From Yamagishiella unicocca (Eukaryota; Chlorophyta; Chlorophyceae; Chlamydomonadales; Volvocaceae): 64,000 bases of DNA. The notes beneath the pieces were generated by a model that was given only the letters and a program-made list of their open reading frames with translations, was not told where the DNA came from and searched no databases. The stretch is taken from positions 620,001 to 684,000 of the forward strand of contig BDSL01000020.1 in the NCBI GenBank assembly GCA_003116995.1. Reading direction: 5' to 3'. Both the position numbers and the translations under genes were made by a program. How positions within the stretch are numbered: position 1 is the stretch's first letter; every line of letters starts with the position of its first letter. Positions 12,462-24,298 of the stretch are shown piece by piece.

Positions 12462-14578
12462 GGCGGCTGCTTGGCGAGTGTGAGCGGCGGGAGGTCGGAG
12501 CTGGTCAATATCGTCAACCTAAGGGGAGCCTTTTTACAAGCTGCAAACCTGCTGGCTTAAGACGTAGACCTTGCAAAACTCGCATCTGTACGACGGGGCG
12601 CGCGGAGGTGATTATTTACTCGGAGGAGGCAGTCCACGTGTTGCCAGTCAACAGGACGGAGGCCTTATGGCTGCACACGGGCACCCCGTGGGTCGGCCCC
12701 TGCCCCTGCTACTGCTATCCAGCTTTTATAGGCCACCCAGTCTTCTCCTGCAGATGTTGTTCGACGTACTTCACACGTGCCGATATGTCTATTACATCCG
12801 CCACATGAAGCGTTACGAGCGCAGAGTGGTACCAAAAGCCACGTTTAACATTAGCCTGCCTCGTGCGACTACTTGTTGTAACGGTTACTACTGTGCCTTT
12901 CTGCGGTGTGCAAGTCTACGTTCCATCTGAGGCGTTCCAGAGTGCTTTTATGCATCCGGATGCGGGCTTCATTGCGGAAGGCATCGCACAGGTGGCTTCC
13001 TCCTGGTGGAGATGGAGCTATTGCACGAGGAGACGGCTGGCTGCCGCCGGGCGCTGTCACGCACGCGATGGAGGCTTGGCAGCTGCCTCCTGGTGGTGGA
13101 GGTGGCGCGCTGCGGGCGCTGGCGGGTGCTCAAGGCAGCAGCAGCAACAGCCTCGCATGTGTGCACGGCGACGCGCGCCGATGCGATTGCATCGAATGGC
13201 GCGGCGCCAGCCCGTCCTGGGCAGCAATGGTGGCAGCAATGGTGGCAGCAATGGTGGCAGCAACGGCGAGCGCGCTATGTGGACTCATTGTAAGTTTTCC
13301 GGTCTGAGGGACGGGCGGGCACGTGTGACAAGGAAAGCAATGGAAAGGAAGTGTTTACAGACCGCAGTCACGCCAATTATAGCTCAGCTTCCGCCCTCTG
13401 CTGCTGTATTTAAGAACTAATATCGCTTCTGCTCCCGCATGCGTGTCGACAGATTGAGCTGCGCCGCGCACCCTAAAGTCGCCCGGGTTGTGCCCCCGCG
13501 CCGCACCCACGCGCAAAAAATGCCACAACAGCATCGGCTACCGGTATGCACGACATCCGACCTGCCGTGTGGCCTGGCCGTCCACCCGCTGCTCGCACGC
13601 TCTGTTACAGCGCTCCATGGCCCTTCAAAAGGAAGGGCTGCAGGGCCCCTGAGGGCCGTCCTCCCATAGATCTACCGTGCGTCATGCCAAGTTCTACGCA
13701 ACACCCGCACATCAGCTGGACGCGCGATCCCAGAGGTTTGCACTGCATGAGGATGACGATAAAAACGAATGCAATGATGAAGCCCGGCAATGCATGCAGC
13801 AAAGGCGCGTTCGCCATCAGGTGATGGCCGGCCGTGCATTCTGTTGTAGCGCTCACCCTGCCTGTAGTACTGCCTCACTCTCTTCCCCCTCGCACGCTCA
13901 GAGCGCCAGGTCGCGGGGGGCGGCAGCACGCCTGGCTGGCATGACCCAACCCGAAACTTGAAAAACGGCGTCTCCGTCGCATGCACGACACGTCTCACCA
14001 CTCTTAGGATACATACGTCAGCGCCCAACATTGCACAGTGACAACAAGCTTCGTTGTCCCAGAGGCGGCGCCGTACAACGCGCACGAGGTGCTGAATTTG
14101 TGTAATATAAACATATGCTACGTTGGACGCCCCAAAGGCGTACTCATTGGGACCTGGGGTCACGCGACTTCCGCTACTATCCTGCTACTACTGCCTGCTC
14201 GCCGATCACTGTAGCACGACACGTTTCGGTTGAACGGTGGAGCAAGCCCGCGGAGCAAGCGATGGGTGCATGCACGCGCGAGGTGATAATGAGTCACGAA
14301 GTACGGCGCCGCTGTGCTCAATGTGGCGCAGCGCTGCCACTCCTCCTCCTTCCTGCCTGCCGTCAGTCCCGCCGGCGCTGGGCTGAGCGGTGGGGTTCCT
14401 GGCGTATATAGGAATCGCGATGTGCAGGCAAGCACACCCGCAGCGCGCAGTGCCTGCCCCACGCCACATCCACCCAGCATCCAGACCTCCAGGAAACGGA
14501 AGCTAGCTCAGCCTCGAGGGCTTTCGTACGGCCCTCGCTTCATCCATCCATCCATCCATCCATCCATGCATCCATCCT
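12462..14578. other. Spacer between tandem lipocalin-like genes
   Basis: Should contain the promoter of copy A (minus) and the 3' UTR of copy B. A short array of TGGTGGCAGCAA units lies at about 13225-13265, and a tatttaag stretch occurs near 13407. A plus-strand reading frame at 12906-13307 is Gly/Pro-rich and unsupported. No gene is called. Confidence 0.4.
14539..14576 (+). repeat. CATC tetranucleotide microsatellite
   Basis: Tandem catc units lie immediately past the stop codon of lipocalin-like copy B, in its 3' UTR. Confidence 0.85.
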
Positions 14579-17500
14579 CTACTTCCTGGTCTTGTACCTG
14601 CAGCCGCGCTGCTCGACGGGCAGCAGCTGGCTGGTGTCCAGGCCAAGCTCTGCAGGTGCGGAAGCGAAACGGGTGCGGCGCAAGTGGGGGTGTTGGAGTT
14701 ACGTACTTACGTTGGGTAGTCCGCAGGTGGGTGGGTGCACGGCTGGGTTGTTTAGCGGAGCGAATGGAGGTGCTGTACGTTGCGTATTGAGAGCCTGCTG
14801 TTGCCACGAAGGAAACACGCACGCTACCAGAGATCATGGGGTCACAGACGGTGGGATGAGAAATCGTCGCCAGGACCAGTGGCTCCGGCGATGAGGCCGA
14901 CGGAGGCGAAGATCCGACGTGAAAGTATGCAGCAGGTACAGGTACAGGTCGGGGAGTTTGGCTGGGCGGCACATTTGCCAAAAGAGAACGCAAACGCCCC
15001 TAAGATGAGCTCAACGATAACAGAAATCTCGCGTGGAACAATGGCATAAAGCTCACTTCGATTTCAGTGCGACTTTCAGTGCGACTTCTTGAACCGTGCA
15101 AGGATGGTCTATCTGGCGCTTTCGGATATGAAGTTGGTGTAGGTGCAGGCTGGTCTTTCCGTGTCTTTCCGTCTGCGTGTGCGTCGTCCTCACTCACTCT
15201 TTGCTTCGCGCTCCATCGCAGCGGTCGCCTTCGAGTCCACTTGTTTCCGAGTGAAGAACCACAGGCCTGTGCGGCAGTGAGGCGAGACCCGGCACAGTTG
15301 GGGGCGGGCAGTCATCAGCAAGGTGACGGCCGAGCGAGCCGACGCGGTCGATAGACCCTGACAGCTTGCCTGTGCAACCAATTTCCGCATACGACACGCG
15401 GGCGTCCGCCGCAAGGAGGACCGCAACGCGCGCACGATGGGACGACCAGTACAGCAAGCTCAGGCAAGGGACAGTAGCTCTATTGCGCGCAAACCATGTG
15501 AGCGCAGAACAGAGGGTAAAAATGGCGAATCGCATCGCAGAGGGTGGATCGCGTCATGCATGACCTCGGGCTTGCAGCAGCGCCAGCACCCTCACGTGGA
15601 TCGTGCACTGCACGGCGGCCGTGCTCACTCCCTCACCTGCCATGTCAAACGTCGTGGGACGCTGGCCTCCGCCGGGAGCGCCCGTCGGCCATGAACCACC
15701 TGGCGCCATGGCCGGTCCAGGTCCCATGGTGGGTCCATTGCTCATTCCCGGACCCGGCCTCGGACCATCGCGGATGATCGGCCCAGGCCCCATGATCGGC
15801 CCAGGCCCCATGATCGGCCCAGGCCCCATGCTCGGCCCAGGCCGGTCAGCAGTTGGCTTGTTGCTCTTGCGCGGCAGAGTGCTGCACCTGCCGCCAGGGG
15901 CTGGGTACATGGGAGCCCCACCGCTGACGATGGCCCAGTCGTACTTGATGGTGCGGTTCTTCGACAGGCCTGTGCAGGGCGGGTGTTCCAAGACGCGAGT
16001 CGTGAGAGCCCCGGCCGTCCTCCGCTTGTTACTTTCCGAGGCCGGCATCGGGCAGGATGTGTACGGCACAGCCGGTCACGTGCGTGTGTCCACTAGCGTG
16101 CCTCGTCAGCGCGGGCGAGTACGGTACTTGTGGAGTGCTCTGAGCGCTAGGAGGCCGGCGCCGGGGCCGGCGCCTCCACCGGGTGCGCTACAGGCGCCAC
16201 GAGCACCTCGAAGCTCTCCCGGCAGGCCGCTGCCGGGATACCGCGGATGTCATGAGGCCGGAGCGATCCGCCGATCCCCTAGCGCCTCCTAGCGGTGCTA
16301 CCCAGGGTGCTACCTAGGGCCTCGTCCGGCGCTGGCTGGTGGCATCCGACCTAGACGTCCGACCTAGGCGGCCTCCATTCGCTCACGGCCCCAGCCGTCC
16401 AGGCACCGGTTCCTCTTAAGAGCACGGGCTCGGACTCGCGAATGGTGTCCCGGCCCCGCGTGGTCCGTCCTGCTGCCCGGTGCAGGCCCTATGCCTTTGG
16501 TGCCCTACCCATCACTCACCTACTGCGACCACCCAGTAGGGCCCGAAGGCGGCGCGCCAGCCCTCCCCGGGGATGAGCTGCTTCAGGATCTCCGGCCCCA
16601 CCAGCAGCCGGCCGTCAGTGGCGGTGCCTCCGGGGGTGGCGGGGAAGGCCACCAGTCGCGAGGTGTTGCTCCTGCGGGGTGGCATGCAGGAGGGAGGAGG
16701 AGCAGCGAGCTTACGTCGGCGGGCGTCGGACGGGGTTCGTAGGAGGTGGGCGGACTGTGCACGATACGGACGGGACGGAAACGAGGCATGGCAGTGACAA
16801 TTGCTTTCGTCAGTGTGTGTGCGCATGGCTAGTGGGTCGGTACCCTGTGCCGCCGCCGCCATGACCGTCATCGCGCTTACTCCGATACCACAGGGGCACA
16901 GCGCACGGGTGCGTCGTTCGTCGCCAGGGCCTCGTAAGCACGTGTAAGCGAGTACGCGTGGGCGATCGTGCCACGTGCGCACGTCGCATAATGCCGGCAT
17001 GCTCGTCCCGCAGTGCACATGCACCACTTGTGTGCGTGTCTGGCACGTGATGAATGAGCTATCTGCAAGTTCACTGCTGCGAGCGGCTGCCAGAGCCTCG
17101 GCCGTTTCTGCAGACGCAGGCTTCCTTGCAGACACCTGGATACGGCTTTCATGCCCTCTGCCGGCGGGAGCCTTTGACAGCTACAACTGATTGCCAGATC
17201 GTCTATTCAGGCTCCTATGCCGTACGCCTACCCTACCACGCATCCTTCGATGGCTGAGGTGTCACGTACCCACGCGGCTTTCCGCTCATGTTGTGGCAGC
17301 CTGTTTATTACCTGTCGTATTTGCCGCTGCCTCGGAAAGGTCCGTTCACGGCGCCCTTGTTGGCGTAGTTGTTGACGAGCAGGCCTGCCTGAGGACCACA
17401 CAAGCGCGCTGCCTGAGTAAGAGGCCCCTGCTCACCCTTACACCGCGGCGGCGGCGCTGCCAAATCAAGCGTGCCACTTACCGCGAGGTTCTTCCGGTCA

Positions 17501-18025
17501 ATTGGCTTGTACTCGGCCCTGATGCAGTAAAACTCGTCGATCGGCTGGTAGTTTAGGGGCAGCTGCAGGCATAACAAGAAAGCCAATCCGTTACTACGTC
17601 TGAGGCGCAGTTTGAAAGATAAGAGCACTGTAACCAGCCTGATATGGCCACGAGGGACAGACAGGGCGCGCGGTTGGGTCTGCGGGGGGCATGCATGCGT
17701 ACGTACCATGCCAACTCATCGCTGCGCTGCGGGATTCCTAGGTTTACTATTGAGCAACGAAATGGTTCCTCACCTGTTTCTGAATGTACCAGGGCGCGGC
17801 AATGTACGCCTTCACGCTGAAGTTGTCCACCGTTTTGAAGGATGCTGGCGGACATGGCCGGCGCTGCTTTGGGCCAGGTGACGGGCGAACTAAAGGGACA
17901 TCAGGAGCATGGTGGGTGTGGTTGGTAACCAACACAGGGTCGCCCGGATTCCGTTCGGTCAGCGCTGTCGCCACATTTATAGCTGCGAGCAGCAATGCGA
18001 CCGCGACAATCAAAGCCACCCGCAT
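14579..18025 (-). CDS. Secreted lipocalin-like protein, copy B
   Basis: Predicted exons: 18025-17774, 17562-17482, 17388-17312, 16671-16520, 15969-15637, 15266-15198 and 14649-14579; 344 residues. Exons 2, 3, 4 and 6 have exactly the lengths of copy A (81, 77, 152, 69 nt) and the same phases, so the two genes arose by tandem duplication. It has a signal peptide (MRVALIVAVALLLAAINVAT), then VKAYIAAPWYIQKQ, LNYQPIDEFYCIRAEY, VNNYANKGAVNGPFRG, FGPYWVVAV, IKYDWAIVSGG, GLWFFTR and KKLGLDTSQLLPV, the same lipocalin-like order as copy A. The loop between the YDWAIVSGG strand and GLWFF is expanded to about 33 residues more than in copy A and carries GPGPIM repeats. NHT and NRT are potential N-glycosylation sites. 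Probably extracellular; ligand unknown. Confidence 0.75.
15715..15845 (-). repeat. 18-bp coding repeat (GPGPIM) in lipocalin copy B
   Basis: Several 18-bp units, each encoding Gly-Pro-Gly-Pro-Ile/Ser-Met, lie inside exon 5 of copy B and are in frame. Copy A has an unrelated Gln/Gly-rich insert at the same place. Confidence 0.8.
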
Positions 18026-19873
18026 GGCGCAAAGGTTGTATAACTTTCTCTGTAGACGCGATTATCTCTATTCCACGGCTGGCTTCGTATAATGTCTTCA
18101 GAAGCACCAAACGATTCGGGGTTTATGTATGAGGTCAAAAGTACATCAAAATTACACCTGAAATTAAGTGGGAGCTGCTGCGTAGGAGAACATATGTACG
18201 GGCTTGCGGTCGAGTGAGGAACAATATCACTAAGGGTGACCCGTTCGCTCACTCGCTCGTCCAGCGATTACGCCCAACGGCCGGCGTCATCAGGTGTAAC
18301 TATGCTAACTGTTTGAATGACCTTTACAGGATGACCTACCAATCTGAGTAATTTCTAGGTGCGTGCATCCACCAGAAACTGTACCGTATAAGCCCGGCCC
18401 GTGCGCCCGTCCTAAGCCACCGCGGCCGCTCTGTATGGTTGAAAATGTGTCAGGATCTGTCTCATCTGTGATTGTTATGGATGATCTTGCGGTTTGTGCA
18501 CAAGTTCTATGTTATACCACGTGATGCGGCCCTGCGGCTTAATGCCCGCAACGCCTCGAAGACCCCCACGCAACGAAAATTATAATTAGGGAAATTTATC
18601 TTCCAACGCATCGTGTGAAAAGGCTTCTTCGCGCAGTCGTGCCGGGCGCCGCCCGTAAGCATTTCATACGGTGCAAACCCCTCAGGAAACGTTTGTTCAT
18701 GCTGTACAGTGTTTACGATTATACCAATATGCCTACACCGCTAGACGTGCAGCAGCCGGTCAATTGCCCAAAAGTGTTCGCACTCGGCACGTCGGCAGCA
18801 GCTCAACAAACTTCCGTGTAGGTGGGCGACGGTTTCGGAGGCATGTTCCCACAAATATACCCCTTCGAAACATGGTATGAATGACTTCTTCGCTGGCCTG
18901 CTACTTCCATGGGAGTACCAGGTTGTTGCGGTCATGCCAGTGCCTGCTTTTGACCAGCCTGACTGTGGTGCCGCTGCGCCATGTTGCAGCTGTGGGTCGG
19001 TGGTGGCAGTGGTGGTGCCGCCAAGACCCTCCCGAACAACTAAGGCGCCAACGGAATGCTGGTGGTTCATGGTGGTTCATGGTGGTTCATGGTCCATGGT
19101 TACACCTCAACCATGCCATCCGGATACCTGCCTGACCGCTGAGAACGAAGTCCGTCCGATGCATCGTCCGTATCATCACGCCAGGACACCAAAGCGAGGG
19201 GGGCATTGCCACCGCGGCTGGCGGCGTAGCTGAGAGACCCTCCCTCCAACGTGCACACACAAACTTGGCCTGCATCGTACGGCTACGTACGGCTTGCTCC
19301 TAGGGTTTCACATGGAAGGTGCCGTGGAATGATCGAATGGGGGCTCGTGTGTACGGAACCCGTGCCGTACGTGGGAACGGGCTCTTCGAATGCCGCGACC
19401 CTCTGGTGCTCGTCCTCCTGAACAACATCAAGGGTTTTTTTTGTCTGAGGCGGGGTCCCCCCGGTGAGGGGGCCACTGCATGCCGGCAGCCTTGCCCGCC
19501 CCCCTCACCGCCACCGTCCCCCCACACCCCAGCAAGGCCATCGTCACAGGAGAGCACAGCTGCCCCTCCGAAACCGCGCGCCCAGCCTCCGAAACCAAAA
19601 CCAACAAAACGCGCAAATGACCCCGGGTGGAAGAAAGCGGCGGTGACGGAGACCAACAACCCCACTCCCGCGTGACTCGTGCCGCCGCCCTCCCTGCCCC
19701 CTCCCCCACCGCCTGGCAGGTCGCAGCCCCTGCCAGCCCGCTGCTAGCCTCACCTTGCGCACCCCAGCACACACACCCAGCTCAGCTAGTTTCTGCCCTC
19801 CGTTTCCCACGCCGTGCAGCCGGGTCTTCTCGCCCCCCACCCCCAGCACCCCTTACCGGCATACGCTCCCGCC
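18026..19873. other. Intergenic region
   Basis: Lies between the start of lipocalin-like copy B and the 3' end of the giant SMCHD1/GMI1-like gene, all on the minus strand. The part from about 18030 to 18900 is more AT-rich than the rest of the window. Three copies of ggtggttcat occur at about 19061-19091. No gene is supported. Confidence 0.45.
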
Positions 19874-22800
19874 CTACACCCTCGGTCGCTTACTGCGCGG
19901 CTCCCCCCCCACCTCCTCACCCCCGTCCCCGCCGGCCTCCCGCGCCGCCGTTCCCCGATTGCCGCCCGCCGCCGCGCCCTGCGCTCCTCCTCCTCGCCCG
20001 AACCGCCCGCCGGCCGCCCTCCGCGCCCCGCCGTGTGGCGACCCCCCCTGCTGCGCCTGTCCCCGCTCCCGCTCCGCCACCCGGCGCATCTCCGCCCCCA
20101 CTTCCAGCAGCTGCTGCCGCAGCGCCGCGCTCTCCGGCTCCAGCCGCTGCCTCAGCGCCGCCAGCTCGGCTCCCTGCTGTGCGGCCAGCTGCTGCCTGAC
20201 CCGCAGCTGGTTGGCGGCGGCCTGCAGCGCGGGGCTGAGGGCCAGCAGCTCCTGCTTGCGGCTCTGGATGGCGCACGCCTTGACCTGCAGCGGGGAACAC
20301 AAGGACGGTGAGCGCCACGAGCATCAGCACCACGAGCACCAGCACCGCCACCAGCAGCACCATCACGACGAGAAGAGGCACGCGTACCAGCAACAGTACC
20401 AGTACCAGTACCAGGGACAGGGAGGGAGGGGTGGCGGCAAGTCCCGGCGGCAAGTCCCGGTTAGATGGCATAGGAGAGGGAGGGCAGAAACCGGCCGGCG
20501 GATTGTTTTCGGGCGGGGGAAGAGAGAGGAGGGGGAGAGGAGGTGGTTGAAGAAACTAGATTGTAGCCACCTTGAAGGGTCCACAGTTGAAGCTCGGCGA
20601 CGTATGACGAACTCGCTACACTTGTGCTGCAAACCCCTTCCTCGCCCGCTGCCTTCGTCTCTTCCTCTCTCATCTCCCGCCCTGCCTGCCCCCCCGCCAC
20701 CTCCATCCCCCGCCCCCCGCCCGCAGCATCTCCGGTCCTGTGGTGTCCCCGGTCTTTCCCTCCACGCCCTCGCAGCCCCCCTCCCCGGCCCTCCTTCAAC
20801 CCCTCCCCGGCCCCGCACCGCCCACCTGCTCCGCCCTCAGGCGCAGGTCCAGTGCGCCCGCCTCCGAGCCGTCGGGCCGCAGAGCACAGACCTCGGAGAT
20901 CGGAAGCCCCGAGAAGAACACCGTCGCGGGGGCCCGCTCGCCGAACGAAACACACCTGCGGCGGGGAGCAGCGCAGGGTGGTGGTGGACGGGTTATGTAA
21001 CACGGGCCGGTAGGGTACAGCATGCCGTACGTCCGTATTTGGAGAGCGTGTCAGCACGGGAAAGGGTGCCAGCACGGGAAAGGGTGCCAGCACGGGAAAG
21101 GGTGCCAGCACGGGAAAGGGTGCCAGCACGGGAAAGGGTGCCAGCACGGGAAGGCGTGCGCGTTGGGTTACGGTGGGGACTGACGGACTGCCAATGTGTT
21201 GGTGACGCATCCGCGAGGAATGGTATCCGGGCGGTTGTGTAAGGTGGTGGTTGTGTAAGGCGGAGGGATGAGGTTGTGTACGGTGGTTGAGGTTGCGTAA
21301 GGTGGTTGAGGTTGCGTAAGGTGGTTGAGGTTGCGTAAGGTGGTTGAGGTTGTGGTTGTGTAAGGCGGTTGTGGTTGTGTAAGGCGGTTGTGGTTGTGGT
21401 AGTGGTGGCGGTGGTGGTGGTGCTGCTGTTGCCGCTGCCAGCACGCACCCCTTGTCCCCCAGGTTGTATCCGCCGCGCCCGTCCACCGCAATGATCGGCA
21501 TGTCGTGCTGCACCCCACTGGCGCCGCAGCGCTGCCTGAACGCCGCGATGTGCTGCGCCGTCTCGAACACCAGGGCGTCGCCCAGCACGCTGTTCAGCAT
21601 CGTCTGGCGCAGATTAGCCTGCGGGCGGGGCGGAGGGAGGGAGGTGTTGGCGGGAAGGGGTTGGGGGGCGTTCGGAGGGGTTCGAGGGGTTGATGAGAGT
21701 TGCACTAGAGGTAGGCGCGCAGGGCGCGAGCAATGAGCAGGTGCGGGTTCTGGCTCCCCCGGCTCTAGCACGAGCAAGCAAGGAGCTAGACGGACCCTCC
21801 CGCCGGCCAGGAGGGGGAGCTGGTGGGGTGGGGTGGGGTGGGGTGGGGTGGCGACAAGACCCGGGTACACGACATAGGTGCTGGCGAGGGCGGGGCAAGG
21901 GGGGAGGGGGCCCAGTGAGCACCCTCCAGGTGCTAGGAGGTGGGCGCAGGCTGCCGTGGTCCCTCGCGCCACCTTCCCCCCTCCCTCCTCCACTCCCACT
22001 ACTACCGGTACCGGTGCCTTCCCTCCTCTGTCTGTTCACCGCTTTGGCCGCTCTCCGCCCCGAGCAAACGCGACCTCCCCCCACCCACCCCTCCCCTTCT
22101 CCTCTCCTCTAACCGCACCCCGGGCCCGCAGGGGTTTTCAGCTTTTCACCACCCCCCGCGCCCCCCCCGGCCCCCCCCCGCGGATTCTTTTATAACCCCC
22201 CCGGCCCCCTACCTGCACCGTGTGGTTGCCTCTAAGGACCAGCGGCACCCGGACCTCCAGCAGGTGGGCGGGCAGGTGCACCAGGTTGACGGCGAAGCCG
22301 ATGAAGCCGTGGCCGCTGCCCTGCGCACGAGCATACACACACGGTACGTACGGCACGTACGGCACGTACGGCACGTGGCGACGGGAGGGGTTAGCGGGAA
22401 GACCCGGTTACATGACATAGGAGTTGGGAGAGCGACGGGGGAGGGCGGGCTATCGGGGAGGAGAGGATGCTTGGGGAGGTGATAGGCGAAGGGCAGGTGC
22501 ACCACAACTAGGTATGTGGCAATGTGTGTTTAGGCGGAGGACACGAGCCGCGTGCTGGCGTCGGCACGATGACGCGACAGATGGTACGACATGGTACGGT
22601 ACGGTACGGCATGGTACGGCGCGGTATCGTATGGTATGGCACTCTGCCTGATGTGTGACGGTGAGCCGAGGCCACGGCACGGCAGGGAAGGTCGGAAGGT
22701 GGAACGTGGAAAGCAGGCAACGCGCGCTGAGTCATCCCCCCGCGCCATTCGTACGGCAAGACGCACCGCCGGGCGCCTGTCGGTCCCTGGGAGTCCTGGG

Positions 22801-24262
22801 CCGGCAGCTGCCGTGTCGGCAGCCGTAGGGTCGACGTCCAAGTTGAGGACGGCCTGTGCGCGGGCAGAACGTGGGGGCAAAACACGAGGGGGAGGGCAGG
22901 GGGGAACACGAGGGGGAGGGCAGGGGGGGAGGAAGGGGTATCGCGCGGGTTACGTTGATACTGCATGCATGCACGCGGACGCGGACACCAAGCAGCACAA
23001 CGGCTGGCTGCGCAGTGCGTGTGGATGATAAAAAGAAGAAACTGAAAAGCTACAGCGGTTGTCGTACCGCCGTACCGCACCTGGAAGCGGTTGCGCAGGT
23101 GACGCTTGACTAGGAGCAACTGCAAGGATGAGGGGGGGAGGGGTTGCGGGGCGGAGGGGGAGGTGTGTGTGTGTGTGTGTGTGTGTATCACTGGCGGTGG
23201 CGGGGTTTGATGCGGCGGGCGGCATCAGTGCCTTGGAGGGTCTTGGAGTGGGAGTCAAAACACCTTCCTGCCTCCCTCGTACGGCGACAAACTACTAGTG
23301 ACCAAGTTGACATGGCGTTTAAGCGGCGGCCGAGAGAACCACAGCGCTCGACGTGGAGCCCATACTCGGCATGGGGCCCACGGTGCGTGCCCCGTGGAGC
23401 CCATAACCCTAAAACCCCTTCCCCCCCGTCCTCCCCCCCGTCCCCCCACCTGCGGGTGTCCTGATCTGTCCCCGTCCCCCCCCCCGTCCCCCCACCTGCG
23501 GGTGTCCCTGATCTGTCCCCGCGGGCTCCAGGTCGTACCGTGACAGCATCGATGAGTCATGCAGATCAATGGCGGAACCGCCGGGGCGCTACGAGGGCCG
23601 CGGGGAGGAGGGGAAGGGGGAGGTGGCGTGAAAACCGTTGACACGAAAAAGACAGGATAGTGGGCGCATGGACGCGATAGGGGCGGGTTATAGACGTGTG
23701 ACGTGCGGTCAGTGGATTGCGGGTGAGCGAGCGGGGTGATTCCTCACCCCGCCCCCTCCCTGGATTCCCTTCAAGGGACACACGCACCCCTCCCCCCACA
23801 CCCCAAAGCGGTCGGTGCCTGCCCCTCCCCCCCACACCTCTCCCCTCCACCCTTCGTACGTGGGTTTTCCGCGCATCCCCTCTCCTCCCCCCTCCCCTGC
23901 CTCCCCCCTCCCCCACCCACCCACCCACAGTGCCGACAAACCGGTTCCCTCTCACCCCCCCCTCTCCCCTCGCGTCCACACCACCCACCATGTTCCGGAG
24001 CCGCTCCGTAACCACGTCCATGGCCGCGTTCCCCTTGACGAACACCCGCTGCTGCCTGGCGCCCATGAGCTGCGACAAGGTGGCGGACACGTCCTGCCGC
24101 TCCACCGCCCCCAGCATCACCACGGGGCCCAGCGCCCCCGCCACCCCCGCACACGCCTCCGCCATGCGCCGCAGCCGCGCCAGGTTGGCCTCCGCCTCGC
24201 GCGTGACCTGACCCGCCTCGTTGCGCGCCAGCTGGGGCACCAGGCAAAACGAGGTGGCCGCC

Positions 24263-24298
<36 letters not shown>

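Noticed and set aside
13003..13307. Plus-strand Gly/Pro-rich small gene between the lipocalin-like genes
   Set aside because: Low-complexity frame with repeat content and no splice or start context that supports it.
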